64,000 bases of DNA from Sulfitobacter sp. M39 (GCF_021735935.1 NZ_WMDZ01000001.1:620001-684000), one strand, 5' to 3'; numbered from the stretch's first letter, positions 1 through 8,221 are shown. A program made the numbers and translations. Notes: generated from the letters alone by a model not told the origin.

Positions 1-540
1 TGCAAGCAGTTGATCACGCGAAAAAACGCGACCTGGTCGGGAAACGAGCGCCTGCAACACCGAGAATTCCCGGCGCGTGAGGTCAAGCTGGCTGCCATCC
101 AAGGTTGCCTGCCACCGGTCGCCATTGATAATCAGGCGATCGTTGGTGACTGGGCTTTGTGCGGGCTGACCGACAGGCCGTCGTCGCAAAACCGCCCTGA
201 CCCGCGCGACCAGTTCACGCGGGGAAAAGGGTTTGCACAGGTAGTCATCGGCCCCAAGCTCTAGGCCTAGAAGGCGGTCGATTTCTTCTACCTTCGCGGT
301 GGTCATGATGATCGGCACGTCGGATGATTTGCGCAATTCCCGACAAATCGTCAGGCCATCCACCTCGGGCAGCATCAGATCCAGAATGACCAGATCATGC
401 TGATTTGTCAGGGCAAGCGCGACGGCACCCGCGCCCGTACCCAACATTTCGACGCTCATACCGTCAGCAAGCAGGTAATCCCGCACGACTTCTGCCAGTG
501 CTATTTCGTCTTCTACGATCAGGATGCTCGCTATGGTCAC
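1..540 (-). CDS. Two-component response regulator, OmpR family (partial, C-terminus cut by window edge)
   Basis: The 180 visible codons give a receiver domain and the start of a winged-helix DNA-binding domain. An acidic pocket (VEDE, residues 9-12), the phosphoacceptor Asp near residue 54 in VILDLMLPE, and the conserved Lys in CKPF near residue 104 are all present. From about residue 125 the sequence is OmpR-like (LDLTRREFSVLQAL). The GTG start overlaps the stop of the upstream histidine kinase as GTGA, so the pair is translationally coupled and the kinase is its likely partner. The pair resembles BaeSR, but the inducing signal cannot be read from sequence. The end of the protein lies outside the window. 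Confidence 0.93.
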   Translation of the reverse strand, partial: MTIASILIVEDEIALAEVVRDYLLADGMSVEMLGTGAGAVALALTNQHDLVILDLMLPEVDGLTICRELRKSSDVPIIMTTAKVEEIDRLLGLELGADDYLCKPFSPRELVARVRAVLRRRPVGQPAQSPVTNDRLIINGDRWQATLDGSQLDLTRREFSVLQALVSRPGRVFSRDQLLA

Positions 541-2006
541 ACTGCTTCCTTCGGTAACCGTATGACAATTTGTACCCCGCCCAACTCGGATCGGCCAGCA
601 GAGATGGTGCCGCCATGCGCCTCTACGATCGCCTTACAGACGGAAAGCCCCAGTCCTGACCCTCCATGTGCCCGAGAGCGCGATGCCTCCACGCGGTAAA
701 AGCGGTCAAACAGCTTTTCCTCATCGTCTTCGGGTGCGGCTGGCGGGGTGTCCTCTACAGTCAGCTGCGCGAAACCCTCGGCGTCTTGCAGATTAACGCG
801 TATCTGGCCGGGTCCATCGGTATATCTAAAGGCGTTCTCAAGCAGGTTATCCATGACCTGACCAATCTGCCCTTGGTCACACGGAACCCACATCTGCGCC
901 GGCAGATTGAGATCCAACTCGATCCCCTTGGCGCTTAATTTTGATCGGACCGTTTCAGCCGCCTGTTTCACAAGGCTCGGAAGGTCTTCTTTCTCAAGTG
1001 AGCACGTCAGTTCTGCTTCGCGGCCATACGACAGTGTTTTGAGGTCCTGAACGAGACGCGATAGTCGCATGAGCGCTGCATGCATTTCGGTCAGTGTTTT
1101 GTCGTCGGGCTGGCGTATGCCGTCCTGTAGCGCCTCAATCTGGGCGCGTAGCACCGCAAGCGGCGTTTGCAGTTCGTGGCTGGTGTTGGAAATCCACTCG
1201 CGTTCGGCCTTGGCGGTTTGTTCAAGTGTCGCCGCCAGAGTGTTGTAGTGGCCGATCAACTCCCCCAATTCGTCACTTCTGTCCTGTTTGATCCGTGCCG
1301 TGTAATTGCCCGCGGCCATTGTTTTTGCCCCGGATTCCAGCCGTCTTATCGGCTCAAGCAACTGGCGCGCGATAATAAACGCAGCCGCAGCCGAGAGGGC
1401 GATGGCGATCAGCGCAGCAAGAGCAAGAGACGCATACTGCTCGCGCAGGAAAAATGTGTCGCTCGCATCGCGCTGCTCTATCGGGGCGTTTAATCCGATA
1501 TAGCCAAGAAGGTTCGCACCCGCGCAGCTGTTGTTCGCACAAATGGGACGACGCTCGAATAACGCCGAGCGTTCGATATTGCCGGCGACCTGCATGCCAT
1601 CGCGGTCCAGCAACACGATGCGTTTTTCCAGCCTCATACTGTCGTCGCCTGTCGCAAATGGCGGTGGGTTGGTTGGCCTCGGACCGAGTGGCGCTTCAGG
1701 TGAAAATCTTGGGGACCGGCTGGGGCGAGGGCCGAAATTCGCCTTGGGGCGCGGCGCATGCGCATGGACAAAAGCGCCCCACATCTGCGGCTCATCACGG
1801 AACTCGGCCCACTTGCTTTGCTCACGCTCAGCCAGAGAGGAGGCCAGTTCGTCGAACCGTGCTAGTTCGCCCCTTAGCAGGTATCGTGCAAAACCGTCGC
1901 GCATCCAGACCGCGACCATGAGCGCCATCACCAGTACGACAAGAATGGAAATCGCTGCAACGGCTGTGAATATCTTGGCAAACAATGACGTCCGGATTGG
2001 GTTCAT
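537..2006 (-). CDS. Sensor histidine kinase, BaeS-like
   Basis: This 489-residue membrane kinase has TM1 at about residues 10-33, a periplasmic sensor region, TM2 at about 192-214, a HAMP linker (EPIRRLESGAKTMAAGNY), a dimerisation/H-box (SNTSHELQTPLAVL, phosphoaccepting His) and a C-terminal ATPase with N-box DNLLENAFRYT and G2 box GGSGLGLSV. The periplasmic part is unusual: a proline- and arginine-rich stretch at about 85-120 and two close cysteines in CANNSC, which could form a disulfide or bind metal. It is the first gene of a two-gene operon with the response regulator downstream. Family assignment is firm; the BaeS-like label rests on general architecture only. Confidence 0.93.
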   Translation of the reverse strand: MNPIRTSLFAKIFTAVAAISILVVLVMALMVAVWMRDGFARYLLRGELARFDELASSLAEREQSKWAEFRDEPQMWGAFVHAHAPRPKANFGPRPSRSPRFSPEAPLGPRPTNPPPFATGDDSMRLEKRIVLLDRDGMQVAGNIERSALFERRPICANNSCAGANLLGYIGLNAPIEQRDASDTFFLREQYASLALAALIAIALSAAAAFIIARQLLEPIRRLESGAKTMAAGNYTARIKQDRSDELGELIGHYNTLAATLEQTAKAEREWISNTSHELQTPLAVLRAQIEALQDGIRQPDDKTLTEMHAALMRLSRLVQDLKTLSYGREAELTCSLEKEDLPSLVKQAAETVRSKLSAKGIELDLNLPAQMWVPCDQGQIGQVMDNLLENAFRYTDGPGQIRVNLQDAEGFAQLTVEDTPPAAPEDDEEKLFDRFYRVEASRSRAHGGSGLGLSVCKAIVEAHGGTISAGRSELGGVQIVIRLPKEAV

Positions 2007-2338
2007 ATGCGACGTATACCACCGAAATGTGCAGTTAGTTTGCAGATGCCATGATGATCAGCATAACGATCGTTGAACGGTTCAGCTGTGCTGATAGCCC
2101 TTGTGTGGTCCGGCGAATATCAAATTGTTACTTTAGCGGTTCAACTGTTATATTTTTGAACTGGCTAGCGGGCGATAGCACCCGATGTCCGCGCTTGGCC
2201 GAGATTGGGACTGATGGCTGATCCCGTGCCTGGTTTTACGAAGCAATGGCGTGGATGCAGTTGTGAAACTTGCCTGCCATAGTGTTCGGATACTTAGGAC
2301 AATCCTGCTGGCAAGCTTGCAAATAGGGAAGGATCGAA
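2007..2338. promoter_or_regulatory. Divergent intergenic region with TTGAAC/GTTCAA repeats
   Basis: These 332 bases separate the divergent kinase and tautomerase genes and hold no credible gene. An 11-base palindrome TGAACGGTTCA lies at 2074-2084. GTTCAA at 2139-2144 and TTGAAC at 2156-2161 form a second inverted repeat with an 11-base spacer across an AT-rich stretch. The shared half-site suggests binding by one regulator, possibly the adjacent response regulator. That is inference from pattern only. Confidence 0.4.
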
Positions 2339-2701
2339 ATGCCTGTCATTCGCGTTGAAGTACCAGAAGACACAGACAAATCTATCAAACGCCGCATCCG
2401 TGAAGGGGTTAAACAGGCCGTGATCGACACCCTCGCGCCCAAGGAGATCAAATACGATTATGTTGCGGTCCGCGAGGCGTTCGGTGAGATCGGGGACGGG
2501 CTGCCGCTGGTCACAGTTGATCTTCGTCCCGGGCGCGAGGCAGAGCGCAAGAAAGCGCTGGTGGACGCCATCGCCGAGATTCTTCTTGCCGAGCTTGGCG
2601 TTGACCCTGTCGACCTTTACGTTCTGTTTCGTGAGACCGCTGCTGAAAACCACTATACTGGTGGGTCCCCATTGCCTGCATGGGTTCCGGCCGACCAGTA
2701 A
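2339..2701 (+). CDS. Tautomerase superfamily protein (fused, double-length)
   Basis: This 120-residue protein begins MPVIRVEV, with the proline directly after Met that serves as catalytic base in the 4-oxalocrotonate tautomerase superfamily. Classical 4-OT is about 62 residues. This one has two beta-alpha-beta units in tandem, the second starting near VTVDLRPGREAERKKAL, as in malonate semialdehyde decarboxylase or cis-3-chloroacrylate dehalogenase. Which reaction it performs cannot be told from motifs alone. The dehalogenase-like gene begins 21 bases downstream, so the two are probably co-transcribed. Confidence 0.8.
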   Translation: MPVIRVEVPEDTDKSIKRRIREGVKQAVIDTLAPKEIKYDYVAVREAFGEIGDGLPLVTVDLRPGREAERKKALVDAIAEILLAELGVDPVDLYVLFRETAAENHYTGGSPLPAWVPADQ

Positions 2702-2722
2702 CACGCTAAGAAAGCCCCCCCG

Positions 2723-3424
2723 ATGTCAGACCGCACAGATTTTTCGACCATTGTTTTCGACGTAAACGAAACCCTGCTGGATATCTCGACACTAGAGCCG
2801 TTCTTTGACCGCGTGTTCGGCAATGCCGCGGTTCTGCGCGAATGGTTCCCAGAGCTGATCTTGTATTCGCAAACGGTGACCTTGTCCGGGCTCTATGCCC
2901 CCTTCGGAGATCTGGCCGGCGGTGTTCTGCGGATGGTTGGCGAGAATAAAAAGATCGCCATACAGGACAGCGACGTATCCGAGCTCAAGTCACTGATTGG
3001 ATCGATGCCCGCCCACGCCGATGTGGTCCCGGCATTGACCAAATTGCGCGACGCGGGGTTCACGCTTGTGACCCTGACGAACTCCGCCCCATCCCCCGCG
3101 CCGACACCACTTGAAAAAGCCGGCATCGCTGCGCTTTTTGACGACCATTTTAGCGTGGCCGAGGTTGGTCACTTCAAACCTCATCCGTCGACATATCAGA
3201 TGGTTGCCGATCGTCTGGGCGTCGACGTCTCAAGCCTGTGCATGGTCGCATGTCATATCTGGGACACCATCGGCGCGCAGTCCGTGGGGTGCCGCGGTGC
3301 CTTTATCGCGCGGCCACACAACAGCATCCTGCACGTGCCCGGCGTGCCCGAACCTGACTTTACCTCACATGATCTCGCCAAGCTCGCAGATCAGATCATT
3401 CAGGCACAGAAGGAGGCCGAGTAG
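2723..3424 (+). CDS. HAD-superfamily hydrolase, haloacid dehalogenase type II-like
   Basis: This 233-residue protein has the HAD fold. Motif I is FDVNETLLD with nucleophile Asp13, motif II is LVTLTNSA, the motif III Lys lies in GHFKPHPSTY, and motif IV is MVACHIWDTIGA. Length and order match L-2-haloacid dehalogenases. In characterised enzymes motif I usually reads DxYGT and motif IV carries SSNxWD; here NET and ACHIWD stand instead, so dehalogenase activity is possible but not assured. It follows the tautomerase closely (21-base gap). A general HAD phosphatase is the alternative. Confidence 0.8.
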   Translation: MSDRTDFSTIVFDVNETLLDISTLEPFFDRVFGNAAVLREWFPELILYSQTVTLSGLYAPFGDLAGGVLRMVGENKKIAIQDSDVSELKSLIGSMPAHADVVPALTKLRDAGFTLVTLTNSAPSPAPTPLEKAGIAALFDDHFSVAEVGHFKPHPSTYQMVADRLGVDVSSLCMVACHIWDTIGAQSVGCRGAFIARPHNSILHVPGVPEPDFTSHDLAKLADQIIQAQKEAE

Positions 3425-3525
3425 GCAGCACAAAGCCCTGTTTGCCGACGAGGTGCCGCAGGACGCGGCCGTGTCGTGACGTCACTTTTGTCATTGAAGA
3501 GGTATGTGTTGTTGGGTGCATTTAA

Positions 3526-3557
3526 TTCATATACGAACAAACTAGTTCACATGCGAA
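3526..3557. promoter_or_regulatory. Tandem palindromic operators before the marR-type gene
   Basis: Two 12-base elements, TTCATATACGAA (3526-3537) and TTCACATGCGAA (3546-3557), match at 10 of 12 positions. Each has TTC-N6-GAA symmetry and their starts are exactly 20 bases apart, about two helical turns. They end 7 bases before the regulator's ATG. Size, symmetry and place fit autoregulation by the MarR-type protein. Binding is inference. Confidence 0.55.
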
Positions 3558-3564
3558 TTGATTT

Positions 3565-4035
3565 ATGGCCAATACATTCAAGGTTTTCCACAAACTCCAG
3601 ATCGCACATTCAGCGCTCTTTCGCGCTGCCGACCGTCGGACGCGCAATAAGATAGGGCTTACAACATCACAGCTAGCGGTGCTGTTGATCCTCTCGCGAA
3701 AGGACGGGCAGCCCATCAGTGATCTCTCTTCGACCCTAGCAATGGGCAAGTCCAGCTTGACCGGTCTTGTGGATCGCATGTGCGCCAAGGGTCTGGTGCG
3801 GCGGTCGCCGTCGCCGGTGGATGGCCGCGTCATACATATCTACCTTGAACAGCCGGGCCGCGCGGTGCTTGAACGGGGTGCGGGCGAAATCAGCCAGTTC
3901 AATGCGGCGCTGCTTGCGCCTTTTCCTGCTGAAGAACAGATCATTATTGAACGTTTTCTGACGCATCTGGCGGACAACGCGGATGGCATCGTGAACGGCC
4001 CTTTACCGCCCAAGAAAGAGCTGGCCGATGACTGA
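3565..4035 (+). CDS. MarR family transcriptional regulator
   Basis: This 156-residue protein has the MarR winged-helix layout: dimerisation helices at the ends, helix-turn-helix at about residues 48-75 (SDLSSTLAMGKSSLTGLVDR), and a beta-wing (RSPSPVDGRVIHIYLE). Members usually repress nearby catabolic or efflux genes and release DNA on binding a small phenolic or acyl ligand. Its stop overlaps the start of the next gene by 8 bases, so it leads a regulator-hydrolase-crotonase operon. The paired palindromes just upstream of its ATG suggest self-repression. The ligand is unknown. Confidence 0.88.
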   Translation: MANTFKVFHKLQIAHSALFRAADRRTRNKIGLTTSQLAVLLILSRKDGQPISDLSSTLAMGKSSLTGLVDRMCAKGLVRRSPSPVDGRVIHIYLEQPGRAVLERGAGEISQFNAALLAPFPAEEQIIIERFLTHLADNADGIVNGPLPPKKELADD

Positions 4036-4894
4036 AGGCATTCCCCCGAAAACGATCCGCTTTGCCGCCAGCGATGGATGGGAGCTGGAGGCCGACATTC
4101 ATACCTCATCTTCCCCGAAAATCGCGGTATTGATCTCGGCCGGGACGGGGTTCCCGCGTCAGTTTTATAGCGGCCTCGCGACCTATCTGGCCCGCCAAGG
4201 TGCCGTTGTCCTGACCTATGACTATCGGGGGATTGGGGGATCAAAGGGCAAGGATTTGGCCGGATCCGGGATCGACTACCCCGACTGGGGACGGCTTGAT
4301 GCGCCTGCTGCCCTGGATGCGCTGGAAGACGCGGCACCGGGCCTGCCGCTTACCCATCTGTGCCACAGTGTCGGCGGGCATTTTGTCGGCCTCATGCCGA
4401 ACCAGTCCAAGATCACCCGACATGCATTTGTCTCTGTCGGGACCGGTTTTTTCGGCGGCCACCACCTGCGCAATATCCCGTCGGAGCTTTATTTCTGGTG
4501 GGTGTTGGGCCCCTATTTGCTGCTGCGCTACGGCTATATCAAACCGGCGGGCGGCTGGCGGGGCGAAGCGCTGCCCCCGAAACTGTTCAAGACATGGCGC
4601 CGGTGGAGCCAGCGCCGCAGCTATTTTCAACCGGACCTCGCAACGAAACTGGCACCGCATCACTACGACGAGGTCACAGCCCCTATCCGGTCGTGGATCT
4701 TTTCCGATGACCCGATTGCGACGCCGTCAACCGCATCCGACCTTTTAAACTGTTATCCAGCCGTCCCGCACGAGGTGATCCTCCGCACACCATCGCAGGT
4801 CGGTGTAACGCGGATCGGTCACGAGGGCGCATTGCGCAAAGGCCGCGAAGCTTTGTGGGCCGAATTCAGCGATTGGCTCATGGCCGCGCCTTGA
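4028..4894 (+). CDS. Alpha/beta hydrolase, serine-nucleophile type
   Basis: This 288-residue alpha/beta hydrolase resembles the uncharacterised COG4757-type family. Recognisable parts are the VLISAGTGFPRQFY oxyanion-side strand, TYDYRGIGGSKG, a nucleophile elbow with Ser in CHSVGGH (Cys replaces the usual first Gly of GxSxG), and a C-terminal His in IGHEGAL. It overlaps the MarR gene by 8 bases and precedes the crotonase by 44 bases, so the three are probably one operon. No signal peptide is seen. An esterase or thioesterase role is plausible; the substrate is unknown. Confidence 0.75.
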   Translation: MTEGIPPKTIRFAASDGWELEADIHTSSSPKIAVLISAGTGFPRQFYSGLATYLARQGAVVLTYDYRGIGGSKGKDLAGSGIDYPDWGRLDAPAALDALEDAAPGLPLTHLCHSVGGHFVGLMPNQSKITRHAFVSVGTGFFGGHHLRNIPSELYFWWVLGPYLLLRYGYIKPAGGWRGEALPPKLFKTWRRWSQRRSYFQPDLATKLAPHHYDEVTAPIRSWIFSDDPIATPSTASDLLNCYPAVPHEVILRTPSQVGVTRIGHEGALRKGREALWAEFSDWLMAAP

Positions 4895-4938
4895 ACCGCA
4901 ACCGATTTCCACCGCCATTCAAATTAACAGGATCAAAC

Positions 4939-5697
4939 ATGACCGAAAACATCAAGCTACACACCGACCAACGCGTCACGACGATGACCATCGCGCGACC
5001 CGAAAAGCGCAATGCCATCACACAGGATATGTACGCCGCCATGGCCGATGCGCTGGAAGACTATGCCAAGTCCGACGCGGTGCGTGCCTTCGTGATCACA
5101 GGTGCGGAAGACTACTTTACGTCCGGGAACGACTTGCAGGATTTTGCCAAGGGAACCCGCAGCGACGGCGTGCCGCCGGTTATCCGGTTTCTGACCGCAA
5201 TCTCCACCTGCCCCAAACCCCTGATTGCCGCCGTAAACGGACCGGCGATTGGTGTTGGGGTGACGATGCTGCTGCATTGCGATCTGATTGTCGCCGCCGA
5301 CACGGCCACATTCAGCACGCCATTCGTCCAACTGGGACTGGTACCCGAGGCCGCCTCCTCGCTTTTGCTGCCCGCCACCGTCGGCATGGCCGTGGCGAAC
5401 GATATGCTGCTGGCAAATCGCGTCCTTGATGCAGCGGAGGCGCTGCGCTTTGGGTTGGTGTCGCGTGTCGCTCCCTCGTCTGATCTCGCCACCGAAGTCG
5501 CGTCGCTTGCGTCTGGTTTGGCGCAGGCGGCACCGACTTCGGTTATCAAAACCAAGTCGCTGCTCCGTCATGGCAAAGACCAGATGACCGCCCAGATGGA
5601 CCGTGAATCAGTACTGTTTGCCGAGCAGTTGAAATCTCCGGAATTTGCGGAGGTCGTCGCCGCCAAGATGCAAAAGCGCCAGCCAGTCTTCAAATAG
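4939..5697 (+). CDS. Enoyl-CoA hydratase/isomerase family protein
   Basis: This 252-residue crotonase-fold protein acts on an acyl-CoA thioester. Oxyanion-hole segments are DYFTSGNDLQDF and AAVNGPAIGVGVT. One acidic catalytic residue stands in GLVPEAASS, a pattern seen in delta3-delta2-enoyl-CoA isomerases as well as hydratases, so isomerase is as likely as hydratase. The ATG at 4939 is chosen because the family N-terminus begins there and AACAGGA lies just upstream. A longer reading from 4855 would overlap the hydrolase gene. It is the third gene of the MarR-led operon. Confidence 0.88.
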   Translation: MTENIKLHTDQRVTTMTIARPEKRNAITQDMYAAMADALEDYAKSDAVRAFVITGAEDYFTSGNDLQDFAKGTRSDGVPPVIRFLTAISTCPKPLIAAVNGPAIGVGVTMLLHCDLIVAADTATFSTPFVQLGLVPEAASSLLLPATVGMAVANDMLLANRVLDAAEALRFGLVSRVAPSSDLATEVASLASGLAQAAPTSVIKTKSLLRHGKDQMTAQMDRESVLFAEQLKSPEFAEVVAAKMQKRQPVFK

Positions 5698-5739
5698 CGC
5701 GCCGCTTTGCGCCAAGGCGCGCAGCTGACAAAGTTGACG

Positions 5740-5764
5740 GTTCAGCCCGGCTTCCGGGCTGAAC
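5740..5764. terminator. Perfect hairpin between convergent genes
   Basis: An 11-base perfect stem (GTTCAGCCCGG / CCGGGCTGAAC) with a 3-base loop lies between the convergent crotonase and alpha/beta hydrolase genes. No strong T-run follows on either strand, so it may stabilise 3' ends rather than terminate alone. Confidence 0.5.
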
Positions 5765-5818
5765 GCGGTTACGCTTGCTGGATGCTTTCGCCGCGCGTTA
5801 ACGCCGCCCGCACGTGCG

Positions 5819-6640
5819 TCAGCCCCCGTTCACCGAGCGGAGCAATGCGTTGATTTCTTCGGCGATAATCGCAGGGTGATCCTCGGGCGTGAAATGCAGC
5901 CCACCTTCAATCGACCGAAGCGGCGCGCCAAGGTCTTTAGCAAGACGCTCTGCATACTCGAACTTTTGGAATTCATCCGCCGCGCCCCAGACAATCCGCG
6001 CGGGTATATTCAGCGCTGGCAATTGATCGGCAATCGATTTTGTATCGTTAACATCCAGTGACTGCGCCTGTCGCACAAACGCCGCAGCCTCGCCGTGGCG
6101 GTCATAGTGCGGCGCGTGCGTTTCAAATGCCGCTTCGGCGGCTGCGTCTGTCTCGTGACCCTTGGAGTATATCAGCTTCAGAAGTTGGTGGAGTGAACCA
6201 TCGGGCGCATGCTTTGCAATTGCACCGGTTCTCGCAATCACATCGACGATCGGCACAGGCCAGGAGTCGTAGCTGATGGCATTGGTCAGCATCAGACCGC
6301 TGACCTTTTCGGGATAGCGCACAGCCGCGATCTGCGCGACGCCGCCCCCCAGATCATGCGCGGCGAGTACTGCGCGCTCAATACCCATGCTGCGCATCCA
6401 AGCCACAAGATAATCTGCCTGTGCCGAGATGGAAATGTCGCGGTCTTTCCCTTCAGGGATAGACGCGCCATAGCCTGGCATCTCCCACGCCAGGACCCGA
6501 TGCCCCTGAACCAGCGGAGCGACATCGCGCCAGAGGGCGGGGCACGTTGGGATTCCGTGAATAAGGATGACAGGGTCGCCTGATCCCGTTTCCTCCCAAC
6601 GCATGTTGATTCCATCGACGGTGGCGGTGTGACTTTGCAT
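5819..6640 (-). CDS. Alpha/beta hydrolase with Asp nucleophile (haloalkane dehalogenase / epoxide hydrolase-like)
   Basis: This 273-residue protein has the oxyanion motif HGIPTCPALW, the strand RVLAWEMPGYGAS, and a nucleophile elbow AAHDLGGG in which Asp replaces the Ser of esterases. That is the hallmark of haloalkane dehalogenases, haloacetate dehalogenases and epoxide hydrolases. A candidate acid sits in GAADEFQKF and the base His in GGLHFTPEDHP. It converges on the MarR operon and is transcribed alone. Substrate is not determinable; the nucleophile type is well supported. Confidence 0.85.
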   Translation of the reverse strand: MQSHTATVDGINMRWEETGSGDPVILIHGIPTCPALWRDVAPLVQGHRVLAWEMPGYGASIPEGKDRDISISAQADYLVAWMRSMGIERAVLAAHDLGGGVAQIAAVRYPEKVSGLMLTNAISYDSWPVPIVDVIARTGAIAKHAPDGSLHQLLKLIYSKGHETDAAAEAAFETHAPHYDRHGEAAAFVRQAQSLDVNDTKSIADQLPALNIPARIVWGAADEFQKFEYAERLAKDLGAPLRSIEGGLHFTPEDHPAIIAEEINALLRSVNGG

Positions 6641-6916
6641 AGCTGTGTCCTTCTACCTAGAGGTGATCCTCTTTGTTCAACACGCGCTTTTCGAGTTCGT
6701 TCCAGAAATGTGAAGGTGTAATGCCAGTCACCGCAGAATGACGGCCAAACAATGCACCCCCAATACAGCGCAGGAATTTTGGCTATAAATGCCCCGTCAT
6801 TTCAACGCAGATTGAAGCGGCGAACTTTGAAGGTTGGGGGCAGGAGGATGGTTTCAGACCATTGCGCTGACAAGCTCTTGCTTTGCAACGCATTCATCAA
6901 ACTGCCGGGGGATAAG

Positions 6917-7002
6917 TGGTGCCCAGGAGAGGACTCGAACCTCCACACCGTTGCCAGTACTAGCACCTGAAGCTAGCGCGTCTACCATTCCGCCACCTGG
7001 GC
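6917..7002 (-). tRNA. tRNA-Leu(CAG)
   Basis: On the minus strand the acceptor stem GCCCAGG/CCTGGGC, anticodon stem CTAGC/GCTAG with loop TTCAGGT (anticodon CAG), long variable arm, T-arm with TTCGAGT, and an encoded CCA end (6917-6919) are all visible. The long variable arm is typical of a class II tRNA. A sigma70-type promoter lies upstream. Confidence 0.97.
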
Positions 7003-7022
7003 ACAGGGGGGTTGTGAGGGAG

Positions 7023-7051
7023 CGTTTATTGTTGTGGGGCGGGGGTGTCAA
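7023..7051 (-). promoter_or_regulatory. Sigma70-type promoter of tRNA-Leu
   Basis: On the minus strand TTGACA (7046-7051) is separated by exactly 17 bases from TAAACG (7023-7028), placing transcription start close to the tRNA 5' end at 7002. Confidence 0.65.
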
Positions 7052-7216
7052 TTGGATTCTCGCAACAAAATGATACGGCGATAAAATAATTCTGGAAAAC
7101 CGCGGTTTGATGCGGTGGGTCGGGCTTTCAAGGCGATCTCTGCCGGAATTGCTGCTTGTTCCCGAGGGGGGCTGGATGTATCTGTAGCCCTAGATTTTCT
7201 GGTCAGGGGTATCATC

Positions 7217-8200
7217 ATGGCAAAGCTGGTCACGGTTTACGGCGGCTCCGGGTTTGTGGGGCGGTATATCGTTCGTCGCATGGCGTTGGCGGGATGGCGT
7301 GTGCGCGTCGCGGTGCGTCGCCCGAACGAGGCGCTGTTTGTGCGCACCTACGGCACTGTGGGCCAGGTCGAACCGATCTTTTGTAACATCCGTGATGACG
7401 CGTCGGTGCACGATGCGCTGCAGGGCGCTGATGCAGTGGTGAACTGCGTTGGTATTCTGGCCGAGGCTGGCAAGAACACCTTTGACGCTATTCAGGCCGA
7501 CGGGGCAGAACGCATTGCGCGCTTGGCCGCCGCCGAAGGGGTCGCGCGTTTGGTGCAAATCTCTGCCATCGGGGCGGATGCCGAGGCGGATAGTGAATAT
7601 GCCCAGACCAAGGCGATGGGGGAGGCAGGTGTGCTCAAGCATATGCCGCAGGCTGTTATCCTGCGCCCGTCGATCGTGTTCGGCCCCGAGGATGACTTCT
7701 TTAACCGTTTCGCCGGTATGACGCGGATCAGCCCTGCGATCCCTGCTGTGGGGGCGGATACGCTGTTCCAGCCAGTCTATGTAGATGACGTGGCCCACGC
7801 GGCGGAGCTTGCGGTAACAGGCAAGGCCCCTGCCGGTATTTACGAATTGGGTGGCCCCGAGGTCGAAAGCTTTCGCGGCCTGATGCAACGTATGCTTGAT
7901 GTGGTGAACCGTCGCCGCATGGTTGTCGCCTTGCCGATGTTCGTGGCGAAGGTGATCGCCTTTGGCCTTGATGTGTTGCAATCGGTGACGCTCGGCCTGG
8001 TCAAGAACAACACGCTGACCCGTGATCAGGTCAAGAACCTGGCGCATGATAATGTCGTGGGCGAGGGCGCGCAGGGCTTCGATGCTTTGGGGATCAGCCC
8101 CGTGTCCATGGGCTCTGTCCTGCCCGAGTACCTGTGGCGGTTCCGCCCCTCGGGCCAGTATGACGAGATCAAGCAATCCGCGAAGAACCTGCGGACCTAA
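7217..8200 (+). CDS. NAD(P)-binding atypical SDR, complex I NDUFA9-like
   Basis: This 327-residue Rossmann protein has the nucleotide-binding motif VYGGSGFVGRYIV at the extreme N-terminus and the strand NCVGIL. It lacks a canonical YxxxK dyad, although YAQTKAMGE occupies that area. The atypical extended SDRs called complex I NDUFA9 subunit family look like this and are common in Alphaproteobacteria. The ATG at 7217 is preferred over one 34 codons upstream because the glycine motif should begin at the N-terminus. It stands alone and a strong hairpin terminator follows. Whether it contacts complex I in bacteria is not established. Confidence 0.85.
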   Translation: MAKLVTVYGGSGFVGRYIVRRMALAGWRVRVAVRRPNEALFVRTYGTVGQVEPIFCNIRDDASVHDALQGADAVVNCVGILAEAGKNTFDAIQADGAERIARLAAAEGVARLVQISAIGADAEADSEYAQTKAMGEAGVLKHMPQAVILRPSIVFGPEDDFFNRFAGMTRISPAIPAVGADTLFQPVYVDDVAHAAELAVTGKAPAGIYELGGPEVESFRGLMQRMLDVVNRRRMVVALPMFVAKVIAFGLDVLQSVTLGLVKNNTLTRDQVKNLAHDNVVGEGAQGFDALGISPVSMGSVLPEYLWRFRPSGQYDEIKQSAKNLRT

Positions 8201-8221
8201 CGGTTTCTACGTCGAATTTGG

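Noticed and set aside
4855..4938. Longer N-terminus for the crotonase gene
   Set aside because: The extra 28 residues overlap the hydrolase gene, have no family match, and a good ribosome site precedes the ATG at 4939.
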